A stretch of DNA of 64,000 nucleotides, taken from contig NC_079208.1 in assembly GCF_026745355.1 (NCBI RefSeq), positions 52,561,776 to 52,625,775 of the forward strand, read 5' to 3'. The translations under genes were made by a program, and so were the position numbers. Origin of the DNA: Beta vulgaris subsp. vulgaris (lineage: Eukaryota > Streptophyta > Magnoliopsida > Caryophyllales > Amaranthaceae). A model generated the notes under the pieces. It ran no database searches, was not told the origin of the DNA, and worked only from the letters and a program-made list of their open reading frames with translations. The stretch's first letter is position 1. Each line of letters opens with the position of its first letter. This document shows positions 1 through 8,500 of this stretch, piece after piece.

Positions 1-318
1 AACATGATACTAAGCTTTGAAAGTAAACTGGTACGCGTACGTACCTTGTAACGGAGAATTTTCGCTGACTTAATAGAACGAGCCGCTTATGAAATTGGGA
101 CCTAAATCGTTAAAACAAAGCTCTTAGTGTTACTCCTTGATAACACCAACTACTACGTCCTAAGACCATAACGATCTAACGATTCGAATTACGCAATAGT
201 TAAAACCTTATTCTAACTTTCGTTATAATTCTAATCTAGTGAATTTAACGTCTTTTAGAAGTCAGAAATAGTGAGTAACTAAGTTTTAGTAACATTAGTC
301 CACTAATTTACCAATCCA
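1..318. other. AT-rich sequence with no recognised feature
   Basis: No coding pattern, RNA gene or element end is visible. The stretch leads into a 20-bp tandem array and may be part of a larger element that begins outside the window. Confidence 0.4.
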
Positions 319-485
319 AAATGTCATAAGTCCAGCCTGTCTTATGTCCAAAAGTCAAGTCATATGTCCAAAAGGTAAGTCATATGTCCAAAAGGTAAGT
401 TCCATGTCCAAAAGTAAGTTCCATGTCCAAAAGGGTAAATTCCATGTCCAAAGGGTGAGTCACACGTCCAAAGTCAGATTTCATG
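319..485. repeat. Short tandem array, unit about 20 bp
   Basis: About eight degenerate copies of a unit like CATATGTCCAAAAGGTAAGT follow one another, with spacers of 18-21 bp. The best copies lie near 360-420 and the outer copies are diverged. The array has no coding potential. It could be a minisatellite or the internal repeat of a larger retrotransposon or DNA element. Confidence 0.75.
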
Positions 486-1330
486 AAACAGGTTACTCAT
501 GAAACGATAATAATGTAACTAATAATAATACCAATTTTCCTACTTCCAACTTATTCCAATTACAAACCTAACCAGAAATTTTCACTTAAAACAGAACAAT
601 AACTTAACTAATAATTTATTACACAACTCTAATTATTAATTAATAATTACAAACCTTTCTTAACTACGAAACAGTAAATATAAGAATAATTAATAAACTG
701 ACATACTAAGTTAAGTACAAATTATACCGTTAGAAATCGCCGGCGAAAGAATTCCGGCGACCGAAGACCACACCACACGCGCACGAAACCCTCAACACCA
801 CGACCCTTGTCGCAGCACTCGACCCACTTTTCGCACAAGAATTCGGCGGACTCGCACCCTTGTGCTCGACAGAATTCGCACCACACGAACCCTTCACCAA
901 GACTCTCGTCGCTGCTCGTACGTCGCCCACACCGCGCGACACTCGCGAGCCTCACACGAACCACAGCACCCTTCGCACCAAGACTCCCGGACAGAACTCT
1001 CGACACTCGCGCACACCTCGACCCTTCGACGAAATCGCGCACAACTCGACCCTTCGACGGAATCTCGCAACTTTTCGACCCTCGACGCCTGCGCACCTGC
1101 GCGCTCGAACCTTGTACCTTCGTCGGACCCTTTTGCACGAAGCCAAAGAAGAAGAGTAGCGAGCGAACCCGCGAGAGAGATTCGAGAGAGAGAGATCCGA
1201 GAGAGAGAAAGAAAATTCTGAGAGAGAGAAAAAATTCGAAAAAGAGAGAAGGAGAGAGATGAATGTCGGCTGAGGAGAGAGGGAGAAGAAAGGGTTTAGG
1301 GTTTTTATCTGAAATTCCAACTTCTTTTCC
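486..1330. other. GC-rich island in AT-rich DNA, unassigned
   Basis: From 722 to about 1140 the sequence turns abruptly GC-rich, with many CG dinucleotides and repeated short words such as CTCGACCCTTCGACG. A GAGAGA purine run follows at 1166-1260 and a TTTATACTCCC box near 1333. Open frames on both strands are low-complexity and overlap one another, so I do not call a gene. An LTR or other retroelement regulatory region is possible, but no paired LTR, primer-binding site or polypurine tract was found in the window. Confidence 0.35.
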
Positions 1331-1759
1331 TTTTATACTCCCTTCCAAAAGGTAGTAACCCTAGGTCGATTAGGTTACTCTTTTAAAATTCCGGAAATTC
1401 CTAACAAATTCATATTACTAATAATTTATTCCTATTAACTTGTAAATAAATTAAAATACCTTTTTTATTAATTCTTTTATATTTTCTTAATTAGTACGAA
1501 ATTAGTATTAAAAATACGGAGTATTACAATAAATATTTGAACTATATATTATCTACATATTAAGTAATTAACATTATAGAAAAAAAAAACATAAAATAGA
1601 TTAAATATAAAATAATATGTTAAATTTTTGGTAGAGAGTCTGAGGGATAAAATTAAATGTAAAACTAGAATGGAGTCTGGAGTGAGTTTGAAGAATAAAA
1701 ATTAGGTAAAAATTAGTCGAAAGCTAATGTGGTATAGTTTGAAAGTTGGGTTTGGGTAT
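1331..1759. other. AT-rich spacer, nothing recognised
   Basis: Low-complexity AT-rich sequence with no coding or repeat structure I can identify, up to the target duplication of the Mutator-type element at 1769. Confidence 0.4.
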
Positions 1760-2009
1760 GATGGATAAGTGAAAGTATTGGGTCAGACCATCTGACCTAA
1801 CATTTTCCGTCGGACAAAGCCGCGAGAACGGCACCGCTGCTCCTTCATCTTCTTCCTCCGTCGCCGCCGGTGAAAAACCAAAAATGAGCACAACCATTCA
1901 TCATCATCCATTTTCATTCATCTTCCATCACACTCAAAATTCTTACACATACATACATACAATTTTTCCAGAAAATATAAACTTCATTTAGGAGAGTAAA
2001 AAAACAACA

Positions 2010-2192
2010 ATGGATACAGCATGTGGTAAAGGAAAGAAAGGTGCAGCAAGAAGAAAAAAGGGTGGAGGTCCTAGAAATTTGATTGAAGTTGATGAAATTT
2101 TGCCGCATTACTTGAAAAGGACCCGACTAAGGAGAAGAATGTTGATATCAGACAATTCGAATTTGGTTTACTTTCAATTCGAAGGATGGTGA
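2010..2192 (+). pseudogene. Captured histone H2A-like 5' fragment in element 1
   Basis: An ATG at 2010 opens a 60-codon frame that begins MDTACGKGKKGAARRKKGG. This resembles the start of plant histone H2A proteins (MD-x-GK-x-KKGA-GRK-GGPRKK). The match ends after about 22 codons (2075), and the rest (to 2192) shows no histone fold. About 170 bp upstream look like a normal plant leader, with CT-rich sequence and an A-rich stretch before the ATG. I read this as a gene fragment duplicated into the element, with an unrelated or degraded tail. It cannot make a histone. The resemblance is from memory and rests on a short basic segment, so it is moderately sure. Confidence 0.5.
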
Positions 2193-2276
2193 GAATGTGG
2201 TGAGTGGTGATTCCTTGCTTATAACAATGCCATGGTTGTTTTTATCAATTCGAAGGATGGTTGTTTTCAGGTTAGT

Positions 2277-2698
2277 TTTCTTTTCAGTTGGACTTTCTTT
2301 TCTTTCAGTTGAACTTTGTTTTCTTTCAGTTAGACTTTGTGTTCTTTCAGTTGGACTTTCTTTTCTTTCAGTTGGACTTTCTTTTCTTTCAGTTGAACTT
2401 TTTTTCTTTCCGTTAGACTTTCTTTTCTTTCAGTTAGACTTTCTTTTCTTTCAGTTGGACCAACTGAAAGAAATAATAGACTAACTGAAACAAAATGAAG
2501 ACTACCTGAAGAAAAAATATAGACTACCTGAAAAAGAATAAAGACCAACTGAAACTCAAGTAAATCTAACTGAAGCACAAAAACCTACTGAAAAACAAAA
2601 AAGACTAACTGAAAACAAAATGAATACTACCTGAAAAAAAATTGGAACCACCTGAAAAAAAAATGAAGACTACCTGAAAAAAAATTGGAACCACCTGA
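2277..2698. repeat. Mirror-image tandem repeat arrays in element 1
   Basis: From 2277 to 2460 a 21-bp unit containing CTTTCAGTTGGAC is repeated about nine times. At 2456-2462 the sequence turns round (TTGGACCAAC), and from there to 2698 the complementary motif (ACTGAAA, CTACCTGAAAAA) is repeated at 20-24 bp spacing. The two arms could pair into a long imperfect hairpin. Confidence 0.8.
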
Positions 2699-2758
2699 AA
2701 GTCGTCCGACCAAGATTATGGTCGGACGAGTCCGACACAATACGTTCTCGATGGATAA

Positions 2759-3600
2759 ACTCACCCTAAACTCAACATTACAAGACCTAAGAGAGCTTTG
2801 AGTTTTTAAACACTTGTGTTTTTTTAAATAGAAAAAAAGAGGTGATATTGTCCTTTCCAAGTCATTGTAAACTAAATTGAGAACAAAAATGTTGTGAGAA
2901 GGAATTTTAGGATAGATAGAATGAAAAGGTAAGGGGTGATTTTTTAGAAGTGATAATAAATTATAGTCTTATAGAATCAGATAAGCATTCGTAGTATTTA
3001 CAACTATCAAATAATCAAAGTACAAATGTCTAGTATTCTAGTGTTTTTAAAATGCCTCGACGATTTCTAGCAAGTAAGTATTACATTTGTTTCTTTTCAA
3101 TCTACAAAACAATAATAACGGAGGGAGCAGCCAGGGGACCAATTTCCCCAGTTTCATTTTTTCTTTTTTTTTTCTTCATATAAAATTTGTTTTTAAATTT
3201 TATATAATACTCCTAATCACTAATTTTAGTGTTCAAGGTATTTTACCACATTTTCTTTTGTGTTTTTGTTTAACTTTTTTTTTAGTATTTGTCGGGTGAT
3301 ATGATTATAAACTTATCTAACAAAGAAGATTGCAATAGTTTAGTTTCTCACGTTAATTTTTCTCACTGTATATTTTTTTCCCTTGTACTATTGATCTTCG
3401 ATGAGTTTGACTTGATTTTATAGAGTACAAATAATTGTATGTTCACTTTTAATAAGATATGCTCCTACAAGTTTTTTTCTAAGATATCATTGATTGGTAT
3501 TAAAAAAAAAATAAAGACTTGAAGACTGTCATTGTAATTTATTCATCTTTTCTAATTATATGATTTTGTTATTTTCGGGTATTAAATTTTTAGTTGCTCC
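2759..3600. other. AT-rich spacer
   Basis: No conserved reading frame, RNA gene or recognisable repeat end is visible. Homopolymer T runs are common near 3160-3290. The short open frames here look like chance frames. Confidence 0.4.
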
Positions 3601-3603
3601 CAA

Positions 3604-4090
3604 TGTTATCAGAATCTGGATCCTACCTTGGATCGTAGGGGTTGGTAGAATTGAATCGGTGGGATCGGATCGTAGGATCGTAAGATCCTACAATTCGGTG
3701 ATCAAATACATATTTTTTTTTATAGTATCAAATACAGATAATTATACTAGAATATGGTGAGAAGCTCATGTTAAAAAAATTTACACATATTAATAATGGC
3801 TTTTAGCAAATGGTGATAGTTTTTTATAAGATTGAAGTAACATGTGACCAAAATCTAATATGAGAAGTATAATATGTGAAATTACTTTAAATTACTTTAT
3901 GATTTTTTATACGGTAGGATCGTAGAATGGTGTTAAGATCCTACCATGTGATTTTTTGTGGTTGGATAAGATCGAAAGATCCTACAAAATTAAGATCCTA
4001 TATATACGTAGGATCGGGATTAGTGAATTCCTTCAGGATCGTAAAATCGTAGGATCTAAAGATCCGGATCGAGATTTTAACAACAATGAA
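3604..4090. mobile_element. GATC-rich terminal-inverted-repeat element
   Basis: The segment starts GTTATCAGAATCTGGATCCT and ends with the approximate inverse (GATCCGGATCGAGATTTTAAC). The words GTAGGATCGTA and GATCCTAC recur throughout on both strands, near 3630-3690 and 3915-4070. This is the pattern of a small non-autonomous DNA transposon with internal inverted repeats. I could not fix a target duplication, so the superfamily is open. The frame at 3956-4270 runs through these repeats and is not a gene. Confidence 0.55.
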
Positions 4091-4299
4091 GGCTCCATAT
4101 TACATACTCTGTGTGTTGAAGTAAAAAAATTCAATGATTTTTGTCAAATTTTAACATCGATTGCCACTGCTTTAAAATTTGACATTCACATTTGTCAACA
4201 CAACGCTTCAATCATTAATATCTCTAATTACAATATTTTAAATGTGAAAGTATTGGGTCAGACCGTCTGACCCAATACTTTCCGTCGGACGACCTTACA

Positions 4300-4490
4300 A
4301 ACCTCTTAAATTTAACAGTCTCCCTCCGTTTCTGATGTTTCGGAAGATCTTTACTGACTGCAACATCACTAAGCTTCTTTTCACGGCCACTCCCTCTTTG
4401 AACTTTCTTCTTCTTCCTGTCAGTTTTAATAGACTCCATCGCCTTTAAATAGTCATCAAATGAAGACTTAAATTCAGTGTCTTCTTCTCA
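4300..4490 (-). pseudogene. Lys/Arg-rich coding-like fragment in element 2
   Basis: Read on the minus strand from about 4480, the sequence encodes an acidic stretch (EDTEFKSSFDDYLKAMES) followed by a basic one (IKTDRKKKKVQRGSG, then KDLPKHQKRRETVKFK) without a stop for about 60 codons. It then runs into the element's terminal repeat. The alternating charge resembles the C-terminus of a nucleolar or RNA-processing protein, but I do not recognise the gene. It is likely a captured exon fragment and not a functional gene. Confidence 0.35.
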
Positions 4491-4540
4491 TAACCATGTT
4501 GTTCTCCATCTGGGAAGTTGAGAGCGTACTTTTAATACAA

Positions 4541-4702
4541 CTACTTCGATGGCGGGAGAAGAGGAGGAAGAACCACACCAGGAAACATGCCAATGGCGGT
4601 CGTCGGAGAGAGAACGAAGTTGGAGAGGAAGGAGATGAGGAAGACGATGATCAGGATGAGTAGATTAGAGAGTTTGGAGGAGAGAGAGTGGGAGTGAGAC
4701 AT
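4541..4702 (-). CDS. Small ORF with a hydrophobic signal-like N-terminus, in element 2
   Basis: The ATG is at 4702-4700 and the stop TAG at 4543-4541, giving 53 residues. It starts MSHSHSLSSKLSNLL, continues with a hydrophobic run of about 20 residues (Leu/Ile/Val/Phe, roughly 14-33) and ends in a Pro-rich tail. This is the layout of a secretory signal or single membrane anchor. I do not recognise a family. It may be the captured first exon of a membrane or secreted protein. There is no evidence from the sequence alone that it is expressed, and the CT-rich composition could produce such a frame by chance. Confidence 0.3.
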   Translation of the reverse strand: MSHSHSLSSKLSNLLILIIVFLISFLSNFVLSPTTAIGMFPGVVLPPLLPPSK

Positions 4703-4758
4703 AGCAGTTGGTGTGAGGTAGGAGTAGAGAAGAAGATAGTAATAATTTGGTGAGAGAT

Positions 4759-5140
4759 TACTTGACTTTCAGTTGGTGTGTAAATTCTTTCAGTTTGTGT
4801 TGTTTTTCTTTCATTTGGTCTTCTGTGTTATTTTAGTTGGTGTGTAAATTCTTTCAACTTGTGTTGTTTTTCTTTCATTTGGTCTTCTGTTGACTTCCAA
4901 TTGGTGTGTTGAATCTTTCAGCTTGTGTTGTTTTTCTTTCATTTGGTTTTCTATGTTCTTTCAGTTGGTGTGTAAATTATTTCACCTTGTGTTGTTTTTC
5001 TTTCATTTGGTCTTCTGTTGACTTTCAGTTGGTGTGTAAATTCTTTCAACTTGTGTTGTTTTTCTTTCATTTGGTCTTCTGTATTCTTTCAGTTTGTGTG
5101 TAAATTTTTTCAGCTTGTGTTGTTTTTATTTCATTTGGTC
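4759..5140. repeat. 64-bp tandem repeat, six copies
   Basis: The word GTGTTGTTTTT recurs at 4796, 4861, 4925, 4989, 5053 and 5117, a steady 64-65 bp period. Each unit also contains CTTTCATTTGGTCTTCTG and a GTTGGTGTGTAAATT block. The array ends at the right terminal repeat of element 2, so it is subterminal. Confidence 0.9.
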
Positions 5141-5196
5141 GTCCGACCAAATATTATGATCCGACGCATCTGACCCAATACCTTTTCATTTTAAAT

Positions 5197-5565
5197 ACAT
5201 ATAATAGCACAATCAAACAAGATACTCCATAATTATATTTTTCCTTGCGTTGATCACGTGTAATTGTGAAATTGCAATTTATTATTAGTGTTTAGCCCTG
5301 GGGTGAAGTGGTAAAAAAAACCCACAGCAACGAAAGTGGCGGTAAAAAGTAATGGAGATATATCTTCTTCTTTATCCACGTCCTGAGAAATCTGCTCTGG
5401 TGTGGCAGATGGCACCTTGTTTCTGACAAAACTGAAATCTTCTCTTTCTTTCTTTCTTCTACAATCCCATTTCACCTTATTCTTCTCTTCTGCTGCTTTT
5501 TTTTTTTTAGGAACAAATTTTTGGTTTATCTTCTTCACTTTTCTATCTGCAGTTTTGCAGAAAGT
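5197..5565 (+). promoter_or_regulatory. FLU upstream region and 5' leader
   Basis: This interval lies between the end of Mutator-like element 2 and the FLU start codon. From about 5430 it is pyrimidine-rich (CTTTCTTTCTTTCTTCT), a common composition for plant leaders. No TATA box can be assigned with confidence. Element 2 ends less than 400 bp upstream of the ATG, so the promoter may include transposon sequence. Confidence 0.4.
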
Positions 5566-8500
5566 ATGGCCATGTTTTTTCACTGCTCTACCCTCCTAAC
5601 TCCTGCAAAACAGTCTGGTATTTCTTCATGGCATCAATTATTCTCCAGAAAGTTTAAATTTCAGGGTTAGTACGACTACATTTGATTTACTCATTAATCA
5701 TTATTCTTCTTTCCATTTTGATAGTGCTGTGTATGAAAGTTTTTTTTTTTTTCTGAGTAGAATCATAATTGTGTTACCCATCTCAAAATTATTATGTTAT
5801 CTTGACCAGTTTGGTAAAATTTAATCTGGGTGTAGTAGTTTTAGAAGTAATTTTATGAGTTTGGCGCGTAATTAAGCTAGTTTAGTTGGTAAAGTTTTGT
5901 GGGTCGCAATCGAAACTCGGGTTCTTGTTTATTTGGTATCTTTGAACCTTGAATTGGGGTTGTTGAGTGTTGACTGTTGAGGAGGTAAAAGGAGGAAATC
6001 AAAGCATATATTTTTTTTTTATGTATTTATGTATTATGTCATTATGTGGGATTGTGGGTTGATATTTGATGAAAGAAAGGGCATGTTTTTAAGCAACACT
6101 GAAGAGTATCAATTTATCATACAAAAATTCAGTAGTGCTAACTGCTAAGTTGGAACTGCAAAAATGAATTCTGAGAAGTTAATTCAATTTGGCTATCAGA
6201 GGAAGGGTTTAAGCCTATGTTCTTTTGGACTGAATTGGACTCGGCTGGACTGGACTGAACTGAACTTAATTTGTCTAACTGAACTGAACTGAACTTAATT
6301 TGTCTAAACTGAACTAAACTTAACTTAATTTGTCGAAAGAACTGAATAAAAACTGTGAGAGGAACTAACTGAACTGAAGTGAATGTGTGTGAGAACTGAA
6401 TTTGTCTGAACCGAACTAAATTTGTCTGAACTTCACTGAACTGAATTTCCATTAATTCAGTCCAAAAGAACAGAGCTTAAGTAAGTGAATATAATTAAAG
6501 CAGTAATGTTGTTTGAGGTAATAGCTTAGAAGCACAAAGGCAAGAAAGGGTTAAACTGGTCCATTACCAAATCTTTGGATATCATTCTTTTTGAGCTCTA
6601 TCTGGGTGGCTAAGTGATTGCATATTAGCTGCAGTTGAACTTTCAGCTGAATGTATGAAAAAAAATGGTTGGTAATGAATGCAAAATGCATTTGCAGTTT
6701 ATTTCATCATATCTTATGTGGATTGTTAATACCTTTGGCGGTTCATGAAATGTGCCATACCTAGTAAGCCTAGGTTTGTTTATATAATTATAATCTGTTC
6801 TGTTCATGCACATATCTTCGGATTTTTGAAATGCTAATTGCTAATTTCTGAACCTGCACATTATTATTATTATGCTTTCTGTTTGTGGGTATGACTTATG
6901 CAACTCCCAAGTTACTTTCGAACCTACCCTACCTATCGTGTCTTGTATGCCTGTGAAAATTGAACATGCAGTTGTCAACTTATCATTTTTTATCTCTTAC
7001 CTTCTTTGTCCATGTTTATCACCAAATAATCATCATAGTTTCCAACTCGTCCGGGAATGTTGTATAGGAAGGTTAGAAAAACATATTGGTCAGAGTGCAC
7101 AATTATTGTAGACAGTGAACATCATCTGAACTTATGTGTCACAATTATTTGAGGCCTGGAAATCATTTTATTTCTTGGTAATGGTCTGCATTATTTGTAT
7201 GACGCTCTTAGCAGTTTGGATTTCTTCTCATTGATGGTGGTTTTGTGGAACTGTATTTTGTGATAACTAAAATCTTAGCTTTCTTATGGAGTTACAAATG
7301 CATAACATACTTATCAAGGAAGATGTGTTGTTTAACTTAGGGGACCCAGCAATGCCATACAATTCAAAGAATTTCATATTGGCAAGCCGAGGTACTGCAT
7401 CTGCACTGTCTAAGATTTACAGGATTTATTCAGGAGAATCATCTATGAACCATCTACAAAATAGGATTAACATGAAGACTTGCATTCACATGTCTCCGCT
7501 ACTCTCAAGAGATGAATTGCGAAACCTTTCTTTCAATGAGGTATGCTGGTCAGTGGAGTCACAATCTTCTTCATATTTCTACAATTTCTTGCCAGTCTTA
7601 GATATGAAACTTTGTGCTGATCCTCCATAAACCTAGTAGTGTATTATCCCATGCCACATGCAGCCTTTGCTTTTGGGATATGGAGCATCTCAAGTTTCAT
7701 GCTAACAGAAGAAATAGAGAAATACTTCTGGATAACTTCTTACTATCTGATATAATTAATTTTACCAGTCTCAAGACACTTTTGCTCAAGTAGTTTCTTG
7801 ATACTTTTAGGGTTTGTATGACCTTCCAAATAGAAATCTCCATTTCAGTTCTTTAAAATGGGTTGACTCAAACTAGAAGTTTATCTCTCATCTCTCTTCA
7901 ATTATTGTCATTTCAAATATATTCATTGAGTAACAAACCCTTTCGATGCGTGCTATTACCCTTCTACAGGATTGATACAGTATTTCATGATAGCTGACAA
8001 AGTCTTACTCTGTATCCAAAAAAAGAAGAAACTTTTCTCATAAATTAGTCCTCGTATGCAACTCCTACCTCTACTTATCAACTCACATTTAGAGGGATGC
8101 AAATCATGTTCGGCTTTTATTTTGGCGTCGAGCTTTTGCCTCATAACATGAACTCTCTTGTCAACATGACAGGAAGTCTACATTTTGAGATTACCTGCAA
8201 TAGCAGTTCTTTTAGCCAATGCCATGTTTCTCACTATGCCTTTGGAAGCTCTAGCAGAAACAAGTGAGCCAGTCAATTCCGTCTTCAACATGCCCCTGTT
8301 CCTATTTGTAGCACTCATTGGGGCTACTGTTGGAGGTGAGTTACCTTTTTTGCTTCTCATGTTTGTATCATTGTCATAGTAGATCGTCTACTAATTTATT
8401 GAGCATGTATAAAGTAATGGATGGAACAACACAGAAAATGAGCTGTAAGAACATTGCTAAGACAAGCTGTATTATCTTCTATCTCAGCTTGATCTCTGAA

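Larger units (their letters stand above)
1769..2749. mobile_element. Non-autonomous Mutator-like element 1 (Pack-MULE type)
   Basis: The 981-bp element is bounded by a perfect 9-bp direct repeat, GATGGATAA, at 1760-1768 and 2750-2758. Nine bases is the target duplication length of the Mutator superfamily. The left end reads GTGAAAGTATTGGGTCAGAC and the right end, reverse-complemented, reads GAGAACGTATTGTGTCGGAC, so the ends are imperfect inverted repeats. No transposase is encoded, so movement would depend on an autonomous relative. Inside are a histone H2A-like leader and start (about 1830-2075), a 21-bp tandem array (2277-2460) and its inverted counterpart (2456-2698). A second family member lies at 4244-5187. 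Confidence 0.85.
4244..5187. mobile_element. Non-autonomous Mutator-like element 2
   Basis: The 944-bp element is flanked by a perfect 9-bp repeat, ATTTTAAAT, at 4235-4243 and 5188-5196. The left end reads GTGAAAGTATTGGGTCAGAC and the right end, reverse-complemented, GAAAAGGTATTGGGTCAGAT. It shares its termini and a subterminal CCGTCGGACGACC motif with the element at 1769-2749, but its interior is different. It holds a Lys/Arg-rich reading-frame fragment (minus strand, about 4300-4480), a 53-codon frame with a hydrophobic N-terminus (4541-4702, minus) and six copies of a 64-bp tandem repeat next to the right end. Different cargo between shared ends is typical of Pack-MULEs. Confidence 0.85.

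Noticed and set aside
722..1348. Up to 208-codon frames on both strands of the GC-rich island
   Set aside because: Several long frames overlap in all phases, with Arg/Ser/Thr-rich low-complexity products. This is what CG-rich repeats without stops produce.
4759..5140. CRISPR-like array
   Set aside because: The units are direct repeats with no unique spacers, inside a plant transposon.
5254..5583. 109-codon minus-strand frame rich in Lys and Glu, opposite the FLU leader
   Set aside because: It is antisense to the pyrimidine-rich FLU 5' leader. The Lys/Glu content follows from that composition, and no domain is recognisable.
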